Positions 57,571 through 64,000 of a stretch of DNA of 64,000 nucleotides are shown here, piece after piece. Source of the stretch: Coleophoma eucalyptorum. Taxonomy: Eukaryota > Ascomycota > Leotiomycetes > Helotiales > Dermateaceae. Position numbers and translations under genes: made by a program. Under the pieces are notes generated by a model. The model worked only from the letters and a program-made list of their open reading frames with translations. It was not told where the DNA came from and did no database searches. How positions within the stretch are numbered: position 1 is the stretch's first letter; each line of letters starts with the position of its first letter. Location of the stretch: NCBI GenBank assembly GCA_026120035.1, contig JALRME010000006.1:744001-808000 (forward strand). The letters are read 5' to 3'.

Positions 57571-60016
57571 TGGGAATCACGCTTTTCAGAAAATATGAGA
57601 GCGTCGAGAGATCTCTCAGCTTGCGATGATTCGAGGTCTTGAAAGAGATAGTCTACGTCGAGTAGTAGTAACAGTAGTATGATGAGGTGTGTTGAACCGT
57701 GGATTGAACGAGTGTGAATGTCGCCACGGACGAGGTTGATCACAGACCAGAGTAGAAAGAAGATAAAGCCTGTCGAAGGCCTGGGGGAGCTCTTGTACAG
57801 TTGCTTGAGGTATACAGAAAGAAGTTGGTAAAGAGATGCTTCGGGAGCAAGTGTCGAATATATGCAGGACCTTTTCCTGAAAACGTCTGAAGTTTTGTGG
57901 AGGATCGTCGGAACGCAGCGATTCAAGTAGGATCTCCAAATAGAAGAGCAAACTGATAGGTACCGTTGAAACTGATGCAGATCAGACGGGTAAACTTTGC
58001 AGTCCTCGGCGTGCTTCAGAACGCGTAGCTCCTCTTAAAAAAAAGATCTCGGAGAAGCGACTGTTCCAAGAGCGTCAATCCACAGACCACGCGGTCGACA
58101 ATAGAGATGAGGCAAGCGTCAGTCAAGGATGACTCTTGATTAGGGACAGATGTGGTGGGTGCGTCCTGAATCTTCATCCAAATGAAGGTGTGAGTACCCA
58201 CCAAGATACAAGCGAAGTGACGTGAAGAGTCCTTTTGAGGAAGTTTGATGGTTAGGAAGAGCTGTATGGGCGTTTATGTCCTGCTTTCCGTGTTCGATCG
58301 ACCGGCGAGCGTCGGATGACCAAGGGCAGTTATATCGCAAAGAGAACAAGTCTGCCTCGAAGATGCTGGGACGCTTGCTTGTCCCAGGTGAGTGCAGCCG
58401 AGAAGTCCCTGCAAAGTTCTTTTGATATCTCGGTTTTGCACTGCTAGTCCATGTGGTACCGCAAGGCACGGAGGGTACTGTTAGCTCTGAGAGAAATTAG
58501 TACCGATGGGACGTGTTCCAGCCCAGGTGTACGGAGAATTCTCGAGACTGGTGAGCAAGACAGTAGCCGCGGTCGTAAACAAGGGCTGCACGGTTGATGT
58601 CCAGACCAGGATCTGGAGTTGAGGATTCAGACGAAGTTGTGTAATCGATGCACGGATCAGATCAAGGTGGATGGTGAGGACGCATTTGGACTTTCTGACG
58701 ATGCGAAGTCTATGTTGGAAACAAGACGACGACGGATATGCCTGGTATGGTGGTCGTTTCTAACCACAGCGGATCGAGAACAGCAGCAGTGAACAAGGCA
58801 CCCGAGGGACGTTTGGGGACCCCCGTCACTAGGTGGGGACTGACAAATGGCAACGAGGCTACAGTACCGGCAGAATGCTGGACAGCACTCTATCGAGAAC
58901 TGCAGGATGCTGGGTTAAGATGAGCTTATGACTGGGGTACGAAGTACGAATAATGCTGCCATCATCCGATGCAGTGAGGTGAAGCAGATCAAGGTACTGA
59001 ATCATCAACAACCTCTGAGAGAGCTCGTAATCGTGAATCGGACCTGGAAAACCTGATACAGACAAGGTGGTTATATAATTTGGCTGTGCAAAGCATCTCA
59101 CGTAGCAGTGCAGAAAGGGCAGGAGGAGTGTGATGTGCAAACAGGGCAAGCCGTTATGCCGTTCGGGCAAGCCATGCCATGCCATATCCTGTCACCATCC
59201 CAAACTAAGCAACTTAAGCCTGGCGAGGGAAACAACGAGGGCGGCGGAGCTCCCTCACGGAGAGTGGACGACTGCCGCTACAGTACTGCATGGACTATGG
59301 AGACTGGATCTTGAAGGAAGGAACAGCCTAATGCCCTGGGGCCGAGGGGTTTGAGGGAATGCTTGGTGCTGGCAGGCCTGAGATCGAGGCTCGGCCGAGA
59401 AGACACTCAATGATTCGTCAGAAACTGGATGGCATCTCAGGTCGACGTCGACAGCTCAGGGAGAGGGCGGGTCGACGCATAGCCGTTGTTACGACTGGGG
59501 CCTTTAGCTCTCCCATACCAATAGGAGGCGCTGTGATTATGGAGATCATGGGGGACCCTAGCAGGCCAGACACCGAGACTCAAGACTGCGTACCGTAGTC
59601 CAGTTCACAACGTGACGACCCTGATCTGACGAGCCTGGCCCTGGCGGGATCACCTCTGCACCACTGTCCAGCAACCATGGCGAGCCCGGCGCATACGGTA
59701 CTCCATAGACTTATTTTAGTCTGGTTTCCTGGACTATAGCAGTGATCATGGCAATCATAACAAGAGCAGACAACCTTGATCGTCAACATCATGTACCCCA
59801 AAAAAGGTGCAGTACGCTTCTTCGCAGCTTGCGCATGCCTAGCAACACCTTGATGACAGTTGTGGATGCCGGTCTGATACACCAGCGTGGGCAAGAATAG
59901 CAATGGCAGTGTGACAGTGGCAGAACCAAGAAGACACATCGGCGACTTTCCCACGAGCCCCCTGTGATCTGACAAAGTATATGCCTCGCATCACACTCCG
60001 TAATCTGGACTCCGTC

Positions 60017-60037
60017 CAGCAGCAGCAGCAGCAGCAG
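60017..60037 (+). repeat. (CAG)7 microsatellite
   Basis: Seven CAG units followed by CAT, in DNA without a supported gene. Confidence 0.9.
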
Positions 60038-60671
60038 CATCAAGACAAGACCCATAAGAGAAGCAAGTTGCGAAATAAGAGGAGGGAGGAAAGCGGAAAG
60101 CGGAGGCGCCACGGGACAAAAAGCAGCGGAAGGGGAAGTGGAAGGGGAAGCGGAGGTTGCCAGTACCTGGAAACTGCATCGTCCATGGAGCTGTGAGCCT
60201 TCGGCCCAGAAATTAGCCTCCCATCGAACTGTCATAGACGACGAGCTAGAAGGCGCTGGTCTGATTCCATCAGTATTCCATTGTGATGTGATGAATCTGA
60301 TGTTAGGTACTGCTGATTGTGATTGTCTGATCTCGGCGGGAGAGCGGGTAGGTTCGTAGCAGAATGTACGCCACGGTTTCAGCATGGCCGGGGGTACCTC
60401 ATCACCTTCTCATGCCAGTCTTGGCATGGAGCCAAAGTTATTCTAATTGCATCGGGCCCGAAAGCAGCACTGCAAAGGATCTAACCAAGTGCCACAGCCA
60501 GTACGGCAAGCCAGATTGTACCTCACCTTACGATGGCAGTCGCCGAGTGTTCAAGTTCCATCTCGGGTCCTAGCCCCCATCCAGCTAGCTTGCCCATTCT
60601 GCACAGATGCCGCGCGATTCTTTCCTGTCAACCACGCCTACGGATTTGCTCACACAAGAAACCGACTCGAT

Positions 60672-60702
60672 GCTCCATACTCCATGCTCCATGCTCCATG
60701 GC
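60672..60702 (+). repeat. CTCCATGCTCCATG short tandem repeat
   Basis: Four imperfect units of GCTCCAT(G/A)C in direct repetition within non-coding DNA. Confidence 0.75.
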
Positions 60703-63700
60703 CGCTCAAGTCTTACTTCTTCTTCTTGAGGCCCTTCCTACTGCATGAGGTCTAACTGTGTGACTCTGCCAAACAAAATTGGACAAGCTGCTCCGTGTGT
60801 CGGAAGCGACCAGGGTCTCGCGTAAGCCTGTGCCCTCTGTCCATCACTTGACTTTCCACTATTCTTCGCAGATTCTTCCCTTCGTGTTCGCACGCCGAGC
60901 ACACAGCCGGTCGCATTTTTTGGATTCCTGCTGGGAAATACGGACGGACTGGACGAGGGCTACATCGACTTACCGGACTTTGCCCTCCCAGCTCTAACCC
61001 AGGTCCATGCTTTGGTCTGATGAGATGAGATACCGGTAGCGTTTTTGGGATTCGAGCTCGGACTGAGAGAACGATTCGGATTTTGTGGCTTGGTACGAAT
61101 ACTTCGTAGTCGCTCCCGGGCTGGTGGCCAATCCGATTTTCCATCTTCGCTTGGCAGCATCATGCTGCTGAAGGTACTGGTCGTTCACAACTTGTCTATG
61201 CAAGAGGCGTACGACATGTGTGCTCCTTTAATCACTGTGGGGAGGACAAGACTCGACCTCAAACATTGAGCTTGACCAACCAAGTGTTGGTGCCACTGGC
61301 TCAAAATAGAGACAAATCTAGTGTGGCAGCATACATCATCGCTCCATCCTCACCCATGGTGCGGCCGAGAATCCCCTCGTCTGATGTCGTTGCCGTAGAA
61401 TAGTAGTAACACTGCAGCCTCTCCGGCTTTGCCGCACTGTGCGCATCCAATTCCAGTCTTCATCAACCTTGGGATTGTCTCGGGGCACGAATTTGGCCTT
61501 CGATCTGATACAAGGATATTGGCGAAATTAACCCTGGAACCCTGCCGCTTGCTACGGAAAAATTTAGCAGCGGTAGTCCGTACTCGCCGTAGGCCGATGC
61601 AGGTAAGTCCAGGGGAGACTGTAAGCTACGGGACAACCGTCTCGTATGTTTGTTTCGATGCAGGTACCACGGTGTCGTTCTTCTTGCCATATCTTGACAA
61701 TCAAAACGACTCAATGCCATAAATATAACAGCCATGATCAACAGGATCCCCAATCGCTTCAGACGAACTCGGCTCGACTGACGCAACTTACGAGCTCCAA
61801 AATGGAAAGAGGCAACGACTGAGATCAATGCGTTTATAAGGCTGAGACAGTTTGGAGACGAGCCCCGTTGGAAATTGTGTACTTGGATACGATGGCATGT
61901 ATGGGGTCACCGCATCCTTCGTTTAAGCTAAGGGCCATGATTATCCTCGACCCAGATCAGGTCACGTACAGCACCTATGTCCGCCCGCATGCGGAATGAG
62001 ATTGAGATGAAGCAGGCTGTGGCTAGCCATTGATCGGGACATCTCGTGTATCTCGGCGTGCCGAGATTTTGCACCGTGGCTTTTTCTTTTCGAATTTGTC
62101 GAGGTCGAGGTCTGGTTAACCGTTAACCTTCCTTTAGCTAAGCCAGCCATGCACCTGCCAAAGTCCCAAGCGTGAGCGCTATATTACATTGTCGGTGGGG
62201 ACGTACGGAGCCTCTACGAAAGGATAGGATTTTCGGATTTCGGTAGCCTTCACTTACTCAGAAGTGGGCTGGGTTGCTGTGGACCGCACAGTGTGCATAC
62301 GTGTATTTGGTGGAGCGATACCTGAAAGGAAAGTTTGAGCAGAGACAAGAAGCTGCAGGTTCGCAAGCTTTCCTAGTATAGAACAAGCTGCGAACTTGCC
62401 TCATAAGCAACGCAGGAGCCAGGCGGTTCAGTAGATGCAGCTGAAACGTGAAATCAAAATCTATTTGTCTAGGTCCATAACATACTTGATGAGTCGTTCC
62501 TTTTTTGGTGGAGAGCTTGAAAGGCACAGGGGCAGCATACTGTACCTACACAATACGGTCATTGTCAGCCATGTCATTTAGCTGCCAGGCAGACGGCATG
62601 ACCTCCCGCCACTTCTTTTTTCTTCCACCCAAATTGCTAGAATGCGACAGGTTGGAGCGCATTCGGTCTCCGGTCATCGTCTCCAAGGCTGGCTGGAAAT
62701 TCATTGTTATTTAACCCACCAACTGCAAGCCTCAGTCAGCAGTGGACGCCGCCAGCCCTGGTCAGCTCACCCCACTTCGAACATTCTGAAGAAAATTAGG
62801 ACCCGGACAAGATGGTCGCTTAATCAATGTCCTCTTGTGGTCATACTAGTCCATGCCCCTTATTATTTAAGATCCTAGTTGATAAGATCCATGATCGCTG
62901 TACGGACTCCGACTGTCTGTTGTGGATTCCTGTGGGTATAGGTGTGGGGCTTGATTGAATCGAAGATTCGAAGGGGCGGTCAACCACTTGTGGGACGAGG
63001 TGGACGGAGGTGAACCCGCTTTGAGGCTGGTAGATGGCAGACCCTTCAGCATTATCTCGGATAGCTGCCGGAAATCCACAGCGCTTCCTCTGTACCGTAA
63101 TATACAGTTACCAGAGAATCTCGATCACGAACCTAGTCTCGTCTCTACTATCCGGGCAAAGCTTTGGGCAAGAGTCTGACCGCTGGGACTGTCAATGGCC
63201 TCAACTGTCAACGTTCGAAGACGAACGAGTGTCAAGCTGTCAAAAATATGAGGCGTCTAGAATGTGCCAAGTTCTGTCTTTCTCTGACAGAGTTCACACT
63301 TGTCAAACACTGCGTATGTATAAGAGATCCAGTATGCATTGCGGAGCTTTATGCAACCCACTACCTTACACACAACCCTTTATGAGCAACTTCAAGCGAG
63401 CATCTCTCGTTGTCTTCCTTATGCGAGCTTGGTTCTCGAACCCGAGGATCGTCGAACATCGTGACTCCATAGCCTCAGCAAGGTTCACGCTAGGTGGTGA
63501 TGAAAGGAAAAGCAACTCCAACAGTGCTGTCAAGTTCTGCGAACCTTGTCGCCCAACAACAACAAGGATTATCACCCACCCCTCTTCCTCATCTCCCATG
63601 GCCATTTTTGTAACCTGTAAAGAATCAAGTGGTCATCCTTCCTAGCACGCAGATCACTCTTCATTTGCACGAACTAACGGCCGAAAGCGATTTGCGTTGA

Positions 63701-64000
63701 GGTGGTGTTCAATCGCATTCTTTTATTGAAATCGTCTCGAGATCGAGGTCGATCCACGATATCCACGAATTCATCCAGGTCCAAAACTCAATAAAGTCGC
63801 CATGGCGCTTTCAGAACCCTTTCCGAAGGGATCCTGTGCATGGAGCATCATGTGCCGTAGCTGTGCAACCCATCCATCATGAAAGATCAATTTACCCTCT
63901 GCGCGGAAACCAAGGCTCCGAATTCTCCTTGCCAATGGCGGTAAAGCTTCCCGCGTGTCGGTAGATTTTGGGCAATTTACAAGTTAATATCGAGAGTTCC

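Larger units (their letters stand above)
57571..64000. other. Gene-poor region upstream of the homeobox gene
   Basis: About 6.4 kb with no convincing protein gene. The first kilobase (57571-58500) reads as a probable long 5' leader/promoter of the homeobox gene with several minus-strand upstream frames. Farther out are a (CAG)7 run (60017-60037), AGGGGAAG-type repeats (60113-60160) and CTCCATGCTCCATG repetition (60672-60702). Frames such as 59789-60385 (-) and 63034-63645 (+) look fortuitous. It may hold distal regulatory DNA or long noncoding RNA. Confidence 0.5.

Noticed and set aside
59789..60385. 198-residue minus-strand frame with a Leu-rich stretch
   Set aside because: The hydrophobic run comes from reading the (CAG)n repeat in reverse; composition is otherwise random.
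63034..63645. 203-residue plus-strand frame
   Set aside because: Longest frame in the gene-poor end, but no motif or compositional sign of coding; kept out for lack of support.
1..64000. CRISPR arrays, rRNA, tRNA, intact transposons
   Set aside because: No regularly spaced repeats, rRNA-like blocks, cloverleaf tRNA candidates or transposase/reverse transcriptase frames were recognised by eye; a tRNA scan would be needed to exclude tRNAs fully.

Overview
The window looks like chromosomal DNA of a filamentous ascomycete (Pezizomycotina), most plausibly a Leotiomycete. The reasons are the many short GT-AG introns (about 45-70 nt) with GTAAGT/GTATGT-like donors and CTRAC branch sites, long intergenic spaces, and typical fungal families: Yak1 kinase, a LaeA-like methyltransferase, a CBM18-bearing chitin deacetylase, a Hoy1-like homeobox factor and a UDP-glucose 4,6-dehydratase. 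Species placement is inference. Fifteen protein genes are confidently modelled, one small gene is tentative, and no RNA genes or intact mobile elements were recognised.

Layout. 1-4065 (-): DNA polymerase alpha catalytic subunit, 3' end cut by the window edge. It shares a 286-bp divergent promoter carrying a G1/S-type MluI box with a mitochondrial PPR-like protein, 4352-6504 (+). 6974-10863 (-): a 1274-aa unrecognised disordered protein. 11578-12767 (+): RRM mRNA-binding protein. 13368-13757 (+): tentative small membrane protein. 14379-17291 (-): Yak1 kinase. 19059-22736 (+): Rad26/CSB repair ATPase. 24115-39031: a sugar-related stretch with three DUF5672 glycosyltransferase-like membrane proteins (two -, one +), an SLC35/TPT-type nucleotide-sugar transporter (-) and a UDP-glucose 4,6-dehydratase (+). 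40327-44576 (+): LaeA-like methyltransferase, then a DHA1-type MFS transporter. 47320-49523 (+): chitin deacetylase with four CBM18 modules. 50479-53543 (+): RING/ZZ/SH3 protein. 55379-57570 (-): homeobox transcription factor, with about 6.4 kb of apparently gene-free DNA upstream to the window end.

Working together. The most interesting inference is the 24-39 kb stretch. A dehydratase makes UDP-4-keto-6-deoxyglucose, the first step to UDP-rhamnose; a Golgi-type nucleotide-sugar transporter could import activated sugar; and three single-pass (type II) membrane proteins with GT-A-like signatures could use it. This is a candidate deoxysugar/glycan island. The sequence shows the families and their proximity, not co-function. 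The first and last thirds of the window carry housekeeping and regulatory genes with no evident link to it.

All exon boundaries were inferred by reading splice sites and checking frame; no transcript data were available.
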